Below, one piece after another: positions 34,313-42,268 of a stretch of 64,000 nt of DNA. Where the stretch lies: NCBI GenBank assembly GCA_036490215.1, contig DASXEH010000018.1:67326-131325 (forward strand). Reading direction: 5' to 3'. Position 1 is the first letter of the stretch, and each line of letters opens with the position of its first letter. Made by a program: the position numbers and the translations under genes. The notes under the pieces were generated by a model. The model saw nothing but the letters and a program-made list of their open reading frames with translations, had not been told where the DNA came from and made no database searches. Source of the stretch: JASHSH01 sp036490215. GTDB taxonomy: Bacteria; Pseudomonadota; Alphaproteobacteria; Rhodospirillales; Magnetospirillaceae.

Positions 34313-35143
34313 ATGGCCGAGCCAGTCTATCAGGTCTTCGCGTTGCGCTACGGAACCTCGGGTCCGCGCGAGCGCCGGGAGAATTTCATTTTCGCCGATG
34401 CTCATGAAGCCGGCGTACCGCTGGATTACTATGTATGGGTGATCCGCAACGAGCATCGCACGATCGTCGTCGATACCGGTTTCAATGCAGAAAGTGCGGG
34501 ACGCCGCGGACGCCGTATGGTGACGGAGCCGGTCGTATTGCTGAAGGCGCTAGGCATCGACGGGGCCGCGGTCAGTGATGTGGTCATCACCCACCTCCAC
34601 TACGACCATGCCGGCAATCTCGGCGCCTTCGCGAAGGCGCGCTTCCATATGCAGGACGACGAGATGGCCTATGCCACGGGCCGCCATATGGCTCATGCCT
34701 GCCTCGTCCAGCCGTTCGATGTCGAGGACGTCGTCGCCGCCGTACGGCACGTCCATGCCGGGCGGGTTAGCTTCCACAAGGGATCGGAAGAGATCGCGCC
34801 GGGCGTCGAGCTTCATCGCGTCGGCGGTCATACGGACGGCCTTCAGATCGTACGCGTGCGCACAGCCGGAGGTTGGCTGGTGCTGGCTTCCGATGCTCTG
34901 CATTTCGCCGAGAATCGGCTGAGCAGAAATCCGTTCCCGCTCGTCTTCCATGTGGGCGAGATGATGGAAGGTTTCCGCCTTTGTGAGCGCCTTGCCGATG
35001 GCGAGGATCGCGTTATCCCTGGCCATGATCCAGCGGTGTTGGCGAAATGGTCGCATGTCAACGGCCATGCAGACATCGTGCGCGTGGATTTGGATCCGCT
35101 TCATGTGGGTTGGACGAATGAGGCGGCAAAAGCGCCGCGATAG
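34313..35143 (+). CDS. Metallo-beta-lactamase-fold protein, N-acyl homoserine lactonase-like
   Basis: The ATG at 34313, preceded by GAAGGAAGG, gives 276 residues. The dinuclear Zn motif is THLHYDHAG (H94, H96, D98, H99), with a further His in VGGHTDG (about 177) and Asp in LASDA (about 199). The layout matches AttM/AiiA-type lactonases. Given the neighbours (serine esterase, SDR, GMC oxidoreductase) the natural substrate may be a sugar or acid lactone; quorum-signal hydrolysis is an alternative. It lies 11 bases before the SDR gene. Confidence 0.88.
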   Translation: MAEPVYQVFALRYGTSGPRERRENFIFADAHEAGVPLDYYVWVIRNEHRTIVVDTGFNAESAGRRGRRMVTEPVVLLKALGIDGAAVSDVVITHLHYDHAGNLGAFAKARFHMQDDEMAYATGRHMAHACLVQPFDVEDVVAAVRHVHAGRVSFHKGSEEIAPGVELHRVGGHTDGLQIVRVRTAGGWLVLASDALHFAENRLSRNPFPLVFHVGEMMEGFRLCERLADGEDRVIPGHDPAVLAKWSHVNGHADIVRVDLDPLHVGWTNEAAKAPR

Positions 35144-35154
35144 GAACGATCGGA

Positions 35155-35937
35155 ATGGCAGAGGAACCGGGGATGGAATTTCAGGGCAGGAGCGTCATCG
35201 TCACAGGCGGGGCCGGTGGTATCGGCGTTGAGATCGTCAAGCGCTTCGCGGCCTTGGGCGCGCGCGTTCTGGTCGCTGACCGCGATGGCGCCGGTGCCGA
35301 GGGTGTGGCGAAAGCGATCCGCGAGATGGGCGGAACCGCCGAAGCCACGGAGACCGACATCTCGAATTCAGCGGCATGCGATGCGACGGTGGCGCGCGCC
35401 GTGGACCATTTCGGTGGGCTCGACATTCTGGTCAACAATGCGGCCATCGGGGTCTTCAAGGACCTGGCTGAGACGACCGATACGGAGTGGAATAGTCTGC
35501 TGGCGACAATATTATCCGGAACTTTCTATATGTCGCGTGCGGCGCTGCGGGTGATGAAAAGCAATGCCGACGGCCGTATTATCAACATGGCTTCGGCCGC
35601 CGGTGTACGGGGGCTGACGAAACGAGGGGCATACGGGGCGGCAAAAGGCGGTGTGGTGGCCCTGACACGGGCCATGGCGATCGAGGTCGGCGGACGCGGC
35701 ATTACCGTCAATGCGATCGCGCCGGGCCCAGTCGAAACCCCGCTGGTCCGCAGTCACACGCCGGCTCTTCGGCAGGCCTGGCTCCGGCTGCTGGCGGTGC
35801 GTCGCTATGCCCAACCCTCGGAGATTGCTGCGGCGGTGCTTTATGTCAGTTCGCGCGAGGCTGCCTATCTCACGGGACAGACGATCAATGTCGATGGCGG
35901 CTTTACCGCTGGCGCAAGTCTCGATACACAGGAATAA
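35155..35937 (+). CDS. Short-chain dehydrogenase/reductase
   Basis: A classical SDR of 260 residues (or 254 from ATG 35173): cofactor motif TGGAGGIG (17-24), NNAA (about 97), the catalytic Ser region NMASAAG and the Tyr/Lys pair in YGAAK. It ends with a conserved INVDGGFTAGA. It oxidises a secondary alcohol with NAD(P). Last gene of the 33115-35937 unit; a stem-loop overlaps its stop codon. Confidence 0.93.
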   Translation: MAEEPGMEFQGRSVIVTGGAGGIGVEIVKRFAALGARVLVADRDGAGAEGVAKAIREMGGTAEATETDISNSAACDATVARAVDHFGGLDILVNNAAIGVFKDLAETTDTEWNSLLATILSGTFYMSRAALRVMKSNADGRIINMASAAGVRGLTKRGAYGAAKGGVVALTRAMAIEVGGRGITVNAIAPGPVETPLVRSHTPALRQAWLRLLAVRRYAQPSEIAAAVLYVSSREAAYLTGQTINVDGGFTAGASLDTQE

Positions 35938-35967
35938 TCGTAGATGGGTGACATATCTACGATTTTT
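35936..35967 (+). terminator. Intrinsic terminator overlapping the SDR stop
   Basis: AATCGTAGAT (35936-35945) and ATCTACGATT (35955-35964) form a perfect 10-bp stem with a nine-base loop, followed by a T tract (TTTTT at 35963-35967). The stem is AT-rich, so it could also act as an operator for the gntR gene 55 bases downstream. Confidence 0.55.
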
Positions 35968-36021
35968 CGGGGGGCCGGCTGATTGTTTGCGCGGCCAAAC
36001 GTGGGGTGCGGGTAAGAGCGA

Positions 36022-36681
36022 ATGACCAGTTTAAAAGTGACCTCGATCGCTGCTCCGCTGCGCCAGCAAGTCGCCGAGAATATCCGCACCGCCATGCTGT
36101 CCGGCCGCTTCAAGCCCGGAGCGCGGCTGATCGAGCGCGAATTGTGCGATATGATGGGCGTGAGCCGTACGGCAGTACGGGAGGCGCTGCGCCAGCTCGA
36201 GTCCGAAGGCCTGGTCGAGAATATCGCAAACCGTGGCCCGATCGTCGCTCGTATCACGAGAGTTGATGCGATCGGCATTTACGAGATGCGTGGCGTCATA
36301 GAGGGGCTCGTGGGCCGGCTCTTCACCGCGCGCGCAACCGACCAACAAGTGCGTCAATTGCGGGCCATCGTCGATCGGCTGACGAAAGCCTATGAAGGTG
36401 CTGACGTGGCTCGGCTGCTCAAGGTGAAGACCGAGTTCTACGCCAAATTGCTGGAAGGGGCGGGCAATGCAACGGCCGACGCCATGCTGCGTATGATCCA
36501 TACGCGGGCGAATTTCCTACGATCGGTCTCTTTGTCACAAGGGGACCGGAGAGAAGAAAGCAGCAAGGAAATCCGGCGTGTCATGGAATTGATTGAGGCT
36601 CGAGCATCGGACCGCGTAGAGCGCGCGATGCAGGAGCACGTGGAGAAAGCGGCCGTAGCTGCCCTTCAGGCGATCGAATAG
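36022..36681 (+). CDS. GntR-family transcriptional regulator (FadR/FCD subfamily)
   Basis: The 219-residue protein has an N-terminal winged helix (ERELCDMMGVSRTAVREALR at about 41-60) and a C-terminal all-helical FCD effector domain (about 85-215) that usually binds a carboxylic acid through a metal ion. It is close in sequence to the GntR protein at 47545. It probably represses nearby transport and catabolic genes; candidate operators occur at 29991, 33054 and 42149. Confidence 0.93.
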   Translation: MTSLKVTSIAAPLRQQVAENIRTAMLSGRFKPGARLIERELCDMMGVSRTAVREALRQLESEGLVENIANRGPIVARITRVDAIGIYEMRGVIEGLVGRLFTARATDQQVRQLRAIVDRLTKAYEGADVARLLKVKTEFYAKLLEGAGNATADAMLRMIHTRANFLRSVSLSQGDRREESSKEIRRVMELIEARASDRVERAMQEHVEKAAVAALQAIE

Positions 36682-36721
36682 GCCGAAAGCGGCCGATATG
36701 CAGTGGAGAGCCGGCCGGGCT

Positions 36722-37042
36722 TTAGGCTTTGTTAGTCGTCTCCAGCAGGACGGCGGCTGCCGTCATCGCAGAGGGCCAACCGCTGTAGAAGGCCAAATGT
36801 GTGATGACCTCGGCGATTTCAGCCTGGGTCAGTCCATTCTTCTGCCCCAGAAGAATATGATCGGGCAGCGGTTCAGTCCGGCCGCTGGCGATCAGCGCCG
36901 CGATCGTGATCAGGCTGCGGTCGCGCTTGGATAGGCCTTTGCGTTCCCAGATCTCGCCGAAGAGGACATTGTCGGTATAGCCGACCAGATCCGGCACGAC
37001 CGGTTTCACACGCTCTTTCAAAGTCCGTTTCGGTTCAGTCAT
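36722..37042 (-). CDS. Carboxymuconolactone decarboxylase family protein (short)
   Basis: At 106 residues it is shorter than the PcaC-like paralogues at 32607 and 46206. The CMD core (FGEIWERKGLSKRDRSLITIAALIA at about 28-52, split by the family Glu/Arg/His set) and GLTQAEIAEVITHLAFYSG are clear. No CxxC redox motif is visible. Last of the minus-strand unit 36722-40052, 20 bases after the SDR gene. The exact reaction is unknown. Confidence 0.88.
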   Translation of the reverse strand: MTEPKRTLKERVKPVVPDLVGYTDNVLFGEIWERKGLSKRDRSLITIAALIASGRTEPLPDHILLGQKNGLTQAEIAEVITHLAFYSGWPSAMTAAAVLLETTNKA

Positions 37043-37062
37043 CGCTCATACTCCTCATGATT

Positions 37063-37821
37063 TTACTGCCAGACTGCACCGCCATCGACCGTGTAGAGCG
37101 ATGAGGTGACGAAAGAGGACTCCGCCGATAGAAGAAACTCTATTACGGCCGCGACTTCCGCAGGCTCGCCGTAACGGCCCATAGGATTGCCAGCAGCGTT
37201 AGCCTTGCGGGCCTGGGTGGCGTTACCCGTCGCGTCGTCGATCCGGCGCATCATATCGGTGTTGATCACGCCGGGCAGGACGGCATTGACGCGGATGCCG
37301 TGCGATGCAGCTTCGACGGCGGCGACTTTGGTAAGGCCGGCGACAGCGTGCTTGGACATGATATACGCGCCGAGCTTCGGCAGACCCCAGATAGCGGCGA
37401 GGGATGCCGTGTTGACGATCGAGCCGAATCCCTGCTTCTTCATCTGGGGTAATACCGCTTTTAGGCCTAGAAATACGCCGCGCACATTAATCGCGTAGAC
37501 GCGATCGAAATCATCGACGCTGAGGTCTTCGATCAATGCCTGGCGGCCTTCGATGCCGGCATTGTTGGCGAAATAGTCGATCTGCCCGAATGCCTGGACG
37601 GTCTTGCGCACGTAATTCTCGGTGTCCTCGGCGCGTGATACGTCAGCCGTGATCTGCAGGACGCGTTCTGGATCTCCGCCGATATCAGTAGCGACCTTGG
37701 CCAGCCCCTTGGCGTCAACATCAACCAGTGTGACGTTCACGCCCTTCTTGATGAGACGTCGTGCCAGAGCGGCACCGATCCCACCGGCGGCTCCGGTGAC
37801 GATTGCGGTCCGTTGAGTCAT
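37063..37821 (-). CDS. Short-chain dehydrogenase/reductase
   Basis: A 252-residue classical SDR with TGAAGGIG at 9-16, NNAGIEG (about 89), the NTASLAA Ser region and YIMSK (catalytic Tyr/Lys, about 153-157). It ends with YTVDGGAVWQ. It follows the alpha/beta hydrolase gene by 12 bases and is probably cotranscribed with it and with the CMD gene. Substrate: an alcohol or hydroxy acid, unspecified. Confidence 0.93.
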   Translation of the reverse strand: MTQRTAIVTGAAGGIGAALARRLIKKGVNVTLVDVDAKGLAKVATDIGGDPERVLQITADVSRAEDTENYVRKTVQAFGQIDYFANNAGIEGRQALIEDLSVDDFDRVYAINVRGVFLGLKAVLPQMKKQGFGSIVNTASLAAIWGLPKLGAYIMSKHAVAGLTKVAAVEAASHGIRVNAVLPGVINTDMMRRIDDATGNATQARKANAAGNPMGRYGEPAEVAAVIEFLLSAESSFVTSSLYTVDGGAVWQ

Positions 37822-37833
37822 GAATTTCGTCCT

Positions 37834-38760
37834 CTAAGCGGTTTGTGCATGCTGCCGGATGAAATGGCCGATGGTGACGTGGGCCGGCGTAGCTTCCCGG
37901 ATCGCATGACCCAGACGGAGGAAGCCATGGATCTGTCCTGGAAAGTCGAGATGCTGCGTCGGAACACCCGCTGCAATCAGGCGCCGGGCAAATGCGACAC
38001 CTTCGTCGTGAAGGGGATCGAAACCAGCGGTGGTGATCAATATTGGAGGCAGCCCTGTGAGGTCGCTCTCCAGCAGCCGCGGCGGCGAGGCGCCCTCCGG
38101 CAGATAGTGTCGCCAATACCAGCGCATGGATTCTGTTTCGAGACGATACCCCGTCGCGCGAGACCGCGCTGAGGGGGTATTGAGGGCCGGATCGATGACA
38201 GGGTTGATCATCACGAGAGCGCCGAGCCGCATACTTTCGTCACGGGCGCGCAGAGCTGCCAGGGCAACGAGATAGGCGCCTGCGCTGTCGCCGGCGAGCA
38301 CAATTGGGTGGGAAGCGGTCGAGGTTCGATCACGGAGCACGGCCAAGACTTCGTCGAGCGCCACGGGATGCTTGGCTTCCGGCGCCAGGGCATAATCCAC
38401 GGCGATCAGGGTCGTCGAAGAGCGATTGGCGTGAATGCGGCAGACACGATCGTAACTGTCCGTCGTTCCGGTGACGAAGCCGCCGCCGTGGATGTAAATC
38501 GTAGTCCCCGCCGGATTGCGCGGACGATAAACGCGGACGGGAACGCCGGCACAGCGCCGGTCCTCGACATGATCGATTGCTTCGACCGGCATACTGATGG
38601 ACGCGGCGGCGCGCTCGTGACGGTCGCGCGCCTCGGCTGGCGTGCCCAGATGCAGAGGAGGAAGAGGATTCGCCTTCAGCAGTTCCAGATAAGCCGCGAC
38701 ATCGGGATCGAGACGCGGCTCGTTTCCAGATGGCGCGGCATTGATCGGTGTCTGCTGCAT
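37834..38760 (-). CDS. Alpha/beta hydrolase, HSL (acetyl esterase) family
   Basis: The ATG at 38760 gives 308 residues; a start at 38811 would overlap the preceding dehydrogenase gene. HSL-family hallmarks are the oxyanion motif HGGGF, the nucleophile elbow GDSAG and the C-terminal Asp/His pair (DPLHDEG and HGF). It hydrolyses small carboxylic esters or lactones in the cytoplasm. Located 26 bases after the HIBADH-family gene in a four-gene unit. Confidence 0.9.
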   Translation of the reverse strand: MQQTPINAAPSGNEPRLDPDVAAYLELLKANPLPPLHLGTPAEARDRHERAAASISMPVEAIDHVEDRRCAGVPVRVYRPRNPAGTTIYIHGGGFVTGTTDSYDRVCRIHANRSSTTLIAVDYALAPEAKHPVALDEVLAVLRDRTSTASHPIVLAGDSAGAYLVALAALRARDESMRLGALVMINPVIDPALNTPSARSRATGYRLETESMRWYWRHYLPEGASPPRLLESDLTGLPPILITTAGFDPLHDEGVAFARRLIAAGVPTQHLDFPGQIHGFLRLGHAIREATPAHVTIGHFIRQHAQTA

Positions 38761-38786
38761 AGCAGGCGAATCCTTTTCCCTTCGCC

Positions 38787-40052
38787 TTACTTGTCGATGA
38801 CGGCCTTCCACAGATCGACCTCGGTCCCATAGCGATCGAGCAGAGCGAGCGTCATATGGCGGCCGACTTCGAAGACGGCGCCGGGCACGTCGGCCGCATC
38901 GGCCAGACCGATGACGGCTTCCAGGTCTTTCAGGATGTCGCTCGGGGTTACGGCGCCCTTTCCACCGTCGAGTGCCTTCACCATGCCAAGCAAAGAATCG
39001 TTGCCGGCCGAACCGCTTTCCAGGAAGAAGGCAGCATCCTTGGCCTTCACGCCCATGCGGCCCAAGATGCGCACGGCTTCAGCCGAAACTAGCGCCTGTA
39101 TGGCCACCACACCACCGACGATCTGATTGAGCACCGACTCGCGGGTTCCTCCGGATGCGAACGGAGTCTTGGCGCGCTCACCGATCTTGGCACCTTTCTC
39201 CAACCAGCGGACCACGATCATGTGATAGTCGTCGCCCATGCCGTGAGCGGCCGTGCCGCGATATTCCGCCAGGGCGAGACCGGTAAAATGCGCCGGCAAT
39301 TTCATCTCGGTTGCGAACTGCGTATAGAGTTTCATGTCCTTGATTAGGAAGCGCGTGCTGAAGAAGCCAGGCCCCAGGTTATTTGGGAGCACATGATCGA
39401 TGATGTGATTGTGCAACGGCCAACTATCTCCCCCTTTGGCATGCAGCGCATCGGTCACGTCTTTCATCGCGAAGCCGTATTGCTGCGCCAGCGCGAGCGC
39501 TTCGGTGATGGCAATGTCGAGCGTAGCGACGACCATGTTGTTGACCAGCTTGAGTGCCTTGGCCGCGCCGAGCGACCCGACCATCATCAGATCGGTGGCG
39601 ATGGCATCGAAGGCAGGTTTCAATTTGGCGGAAATCTGCGCAGGGCCCCCCATGAAGAGGGACAAGGTGCCGTTTGTCGCGCCGCCGATGCTCTTGGTCA
39701 TGCCGGCCGAAATCGTATCGACCTTGAGGGCGCCAAGCTGTTTGCCGACATGCTCGATGGTGCTCGGGCCGATCGTGCTGAAATCGACGAAGGTCTGACC
39801 GGGCGCAGCAGTTTTCGCGATCTCGTCGACTACGGCGCGCGTGTGTCTGTCCGCGGGCACTACGCTGAAGATGCCGTCGGCGCCCTTGATGGCATCGGCA
39901 ATCGACGATGCGACCCGCGCGGAACCCTTCATCTCGGCTGCGTGCTCTGGAACAATATCATAGACGGAAAGTTCGATGCCTTTGGCCTGCGCCAACCGCT
40001 TCGCCATGCGGAGGCCCATGGCCCCAAGACCGATGAATGCGATGTTTGTCAC
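38787..40052 (-). CDS. HIBADH-family dehydrogenase with a duplicated C-terminal domain
   Basis: The GTG at 40052, with AAGGAACGG before it, gives 421 residues; an ATG at 40076 lacks a ribosome site. Normal HIBADH enzymes have about 300. The Rossmann domain starts IAFIGLGAMGLRMA. The first helical domain (about 165-290) contains AAKALKLVNNM with the catalytic Lys. The remaining 120 residues look like a second helical domain: GGVVAIQALVSAEAVRI mirrors the first NNMVVATLDIAITEALAL, both followed by a similar helix order. It likely oxidises a beta-hydroxy acid. First gene of the 36722-40052 unit; a TGTC/GACA dyad lies upstream. Confidence 0.9.
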   Translation of the reverse strand: MTNIAFIGLGAMGLRMAKRLAQAKGIELSVYDIVPEHAAEMKGSARVASSIADAIKGADGIFSVVPADRHTRAVVDEIAKTAAPGQTFVDFSTIGPSTIEHVGKQLGALKVDTISAGMTKSIGGATNGTLSLFMGGPAQISAKLKPAFDAIATDLMMVGSLGAAKALKLVNNMVVATLDIAITEALALAQQYGFAMKDVTDALHAKGGDSWPLHNHIIDHVLPNNLGPGFFSTRFLIKDMKLYTQFATEMKLPAHFTGLALAEYRGTAAHGMGDDYHMIVVRWLEKGAKIGERAKTPFASGGTRESVLNQIVGGVVAIQALVSAEAVRILGRMGVKAKDAAFFLESGSAGNDSLLGMVKALDGGKGAVTPSDILKDLEAVIGLADAADVPGAVFEVGRHMTLALLDRYGTEVDLWKAVIDK

Positions 40053-40326
40053 GTTCCGTTCCTTTCCAAGTGTCATGCCGCGTGAGATGAAAGTCTGAGG
40101 CCGGGCGAAGCCGGCGATCGGCGCATTGTCCGGAGGTGGGGCGCCTCTACGTCTCGTTTCCTAAGCCTTACGTTCAGGAGCCGGAGAATGGCCTTATGGA
40201 GCGCCGGCTCTGACACATTGTCGTTCTGTCTGACAATAATACGATGCTGAGAAACGAGTCAATCGAACGACCTCTTCGCCACGCGCGTTTCAGTTATGCC
40301 TCTTCATTCGCGCAGTTTCGTCGGAC
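40053..40326. other. Intergenic promoter region of the 40052-36722 unit
   Basis: About 270 bases without a gene. It contains the dyad at 40217-40237 and ends at the terminator of the convergent-side metallo-hydrolase gene. Nothing else was recognised. Confidence 0.5.
40217..40237. promoter_or_regulatory. Putative GntR operator ATTGTC-N9-GACAAT
   Basis: A perfect dyad with six-base arms (ATTGTC 40217-40222, GACAAT 40232-40237) about 165 bases upstream of the HIBADH-family start at 40052. The right half reads CTGTCTGACAA, which fits the FadR-subfamily core GTNNNAC. Related TGTC/GACA sites occur at 42087 and 47566. Confidence 0.5.
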
Positions 40327-40356
40327 AAAAAAGGCGCCGGCACGATGCCGGCGCCT
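40327..40356 (-). terminator. Intrinsic terminator after the metallo-hydrolase gene
   Basis: On the minus strand a 9-bp perfect GC stem (GGCGCCGGC/GCCGGCGCC, 40355-40347 and 40341-40333, extended to 10 bp by an A-T pair) with a five-base loop is followed by TTTTTT (40332-40327). It lies 26 bases after the stop at 40382. Confidence 0.93.
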
Positions 40357-40381
40357 ATGTCGCGACGCACGACGAGAAAGC

Positions 40382-41209
40382 TTATTCGTAGAAACCTTCC
40401 GTTGATTTGGTCAGCGATTCGAACTGCTCGCGATCATGACCGAACCAGACTTCGTAGCCGGTGTCGTCGGCGAGCGATCGAATGCGATTGAGTGTTCGCA
40501 CGAAACCGGCCGAATCGTTCATGAAGCCCGCCATCTTGATCGGCGGTCCATAGACGGTGCGGTTGTAGCAGGCGTCCGATACCAGAAGGATGCCGGGCCG
40601 GCTGCGGAAGTCCACTTTCAAACCGAGCATGCCCGCGGCGTGGCCGACACCGAAATTAAGAATCCGCACACCATCAGCGAGTTTCACATCGCCTTGTTCC
40701 GGCGTGATCAGCTGCCAGTTCAGTTCATTCTTCAACCAGGTATCGGTGTCCTTCCAGACATAGGACCCCGAATTGCGGAGTGCATATTGGCGGAGCGCCA
40801 TCGAAAATTCGTCCTGATGGATGATGACCTGCGATTTCCGGAAATACTCCACGCAACCCGCATGATCGTTGTGCAAATGAGAGAGCACCACATAACGCAT
40901 CTGATCCGGGCCATAGCCTAGTGCTTCAAGTCGATTAGGAAGATGGCATTCCTCGCCGCCGTGATAGGGGAACAGGCGCTGGAAATCTGCAGGCCAACGG
41001 CCATTTGGGCCCATGCATTCAGGATGGCAGCCGGTGTCGTAAAGGATATTACCGTCCGGGTGCTCGATAAGATGGGCGGTAACCGGGATGTCGACAATCT
41101 GTCCAGGGGGATTGGGGGTGCCGGGGGAGGCTATTACCGTGCCGGGGATCAGCATGTTGATGTCGACGCTGATATTGCCGAGATCGAGTACATGAAGCTT
41201 CAGCGCCAT
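40382..41209 (-). CDS. Metallo-beta-lactamase-fold N-acyl homoserine lactonase-like protein
   Basis: The ATG at 41209 has GAGGAA upstream and gives 275 residues, typical for AiiA-type lactonases. Zn ligands are in SHLHNDHAG (H111, H113, D115, H116), with a later His (GVGHAAGMLG) and Asp (LVSDACYN). IPVTAHLIEHPDG at the N-terminus is shared with AttM/AiiA enzymes. It may open a lactone made in this catabolic region or degrade quorum signals; the context favours the former. It follows the SDR gene by 82 bases and ends at a strong terminator. Confidence 0.9.
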   Translation of the reverse strand: MALKLHVLDLGNISVDINMLIPGTVIASPGTPNPPGQIVDIPVTAHLIEHPDGNILYDTGCHPECMGPNGRWPADFQRLFPYHGGEECHLPNRLEALGYGPDQMRYVVLSHLHNDHAGCVEYFRKSQVIIHQDEFSMALRQYALRNSGSYVWKDTDTWLKNELNWQLITPEQGDVKLADGVRILNFGVGHAAGMLGLKVDFRSRPGILLVSDACYNRTVYGPPIKMAGFMNDSAGFVRTLNRIRSLADDTGYEVWFGHDREQFESLTKSTEGFYE

Positions 41210-41291
41210 GGGTTCCTCGCCTTCTGGATTGAGTTCATATTTGAGCCACCTTACCGAAAGAAGATCCAAGTTCGGTCATGCGAATTTGTCG

Positions 41292-42044
41292 TCAGCGCGC
41301 TGCGAATCCGCCATCGACAAGATGACAACTGCCGGTGATCAGCGACGCGTGATCGGATAGCAAGAAGACGATCAACTCAGCAACTTCCTCCGGCTTCCCC
41401 AACCGTCCGATGGGGTGAAGATTGCCGAGGCTTTTGCGCACATCGGCCGGCGCGGTGGCCAGCATCGGCGTGTCGATGTAGCCGGGGCACACGGCGTTGA
41501 CGCGCACGCTTTGTTTCGCTGCTTCCAGCGCGGCGGTCTTCGTCAGCCCAACCACACCGTGCTTGCTGGCGACATAAGCAGCCGACTTTTCCTGACCGCG
41601 CACACCCAGAATTGATGCCAGGTTCACGACCGAACCTCTGCCGCGCTTGGTCATATGCGCGAGCTGATAGTGCAGCCCGTAGAAGACGCCGTTGAGATTG
41701 ACGTCGATTGTGCGCCGCCAGTTCTCCAGATCGCCATCGGCAACGGTCACTTCCAGATTGCCGCCGATGCCGGCGTTGTTCACCGCATGATCGAGCCCGC
41801 CATAGATGTCGATCGCGTGCTGCACGGCGCGCCGCGAATCCTCAGGCCGCGTTGTATCCACCTCCAGGGCCGCGGCTTTCGCGCCGACGCCCCTTAACGT
41901 TGTTACCGTCTTTTCGGCTGCCGCAAAATTAATATCAGCCACGATCACCGTCGCGCCGCGCGCCGCCAACAGGAGCGATACGGCCGCCCCGATTCCCGAT
42001 CCCCCGCCTGTGACCAGTGCGATACGATTTGCAAAGTCCGACAT
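41292..42044 (-). CDS. Short-chain dehydrogenase/reductase
   Basis: The ATG at 42044 with GAGAGGAACG upstream gives a 250-residue classical SDR: TGGGSGIG at 12-19, NNAGIGG (about 89), the NLASILG Ser region and YVASK (Tyr/Lys). The C-terminus reads SCHLVDGGFAAR. It is divergent from the third sugar transporter operon, which suggests that it acts on that transporter's substrate. Two candidate operators lie in the shared 224-base upstream region. Confidence 0.93.
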   Translation of the reverse strand: MSDFANRIALVTGGGSGIGAAVSLLLAARGATVIVADINFAAAEKTVTTLRGVGAKAAALEVDTTRPEDSRRAVQHAIDIYGGLDHAVNNAGIGGNLEVTVADGDLENWRRTIDVNLNGVFYGLHYQLAHMTKRGRGSVVNLASILGVRGQEKSAAYVASKHGVVGLTKTAALEAAKQSVRVNAVCPGYIDTPMLATAPADVRKSLGNLHPIGRLGKPEEVAELIVFLLSDHASLITGSCHLVDGGFAAR

Positions 42045-42086
42045 CGTTCCTCTCTCTGCGCGCCACACACCATTGACGGCCATGAT

Positions 42087-42109
42087 CTGTCAGATTGTCA
42101 TACAGACAG
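42087..42109. promoter_or_regulatory. Putative GntR operator CTGTC-N13-GACAG
   Basis: Five-base inverted arms (42087-42091 and 42105-42109) flank TTGTCATACAG, which fits the FadR-subfamily half-site TNGTNNNACNA except at the last base. It is located in the divergent region between the SDR gene and the sugar transporter operon. Confidence 0.45.
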
Positions 42110-42148
42110 TCGATCTTTGTCAAAACCTGCCTTGACCATATTGAATGA

Positions 42149-42161
42149 TCGTCATACAAGA
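42149..42161. promoter_or_regulatory. Putative GntR half-site TCGTCATACAA
   Basis: TCGTCATACAAGA matches TNGTNNNACNA fully and shares TCATACAAGA with the reverse complement of the site at 29991-30002. It lies 108 bases before the binding-protein start codon. Confidence 0.45.
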
Positions 42162-42268
42162 CGACGACCGGCGAGCCGTTCTTTTTTGCCCTTTATGCAT
42201 GCCGGCTCCATAAATGATCGGCCGCGCGGGCATTGAGACATGCCGGCGGCGCAAACGAAGGGGAGCGA

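Noticed and set aside
35936..35964. Palindrome AATCGTAGAT-N9-ATCTACGATT considered as a GntR operator
   Set aside because: It overlaps the SDR stop codon and is followed by a T run, which better fits a terminator. It also shares no core with the other candidate GntR sites, so it was listed as a terminator with moderate confidence.
36682..36721. Small hairpins between the convergent gntR and CMD genes considered as a bidirectional terminator
   Set aside because: The stems (GGCCG/CGGCC) are only five base pairs and lack a T tract on either strand.
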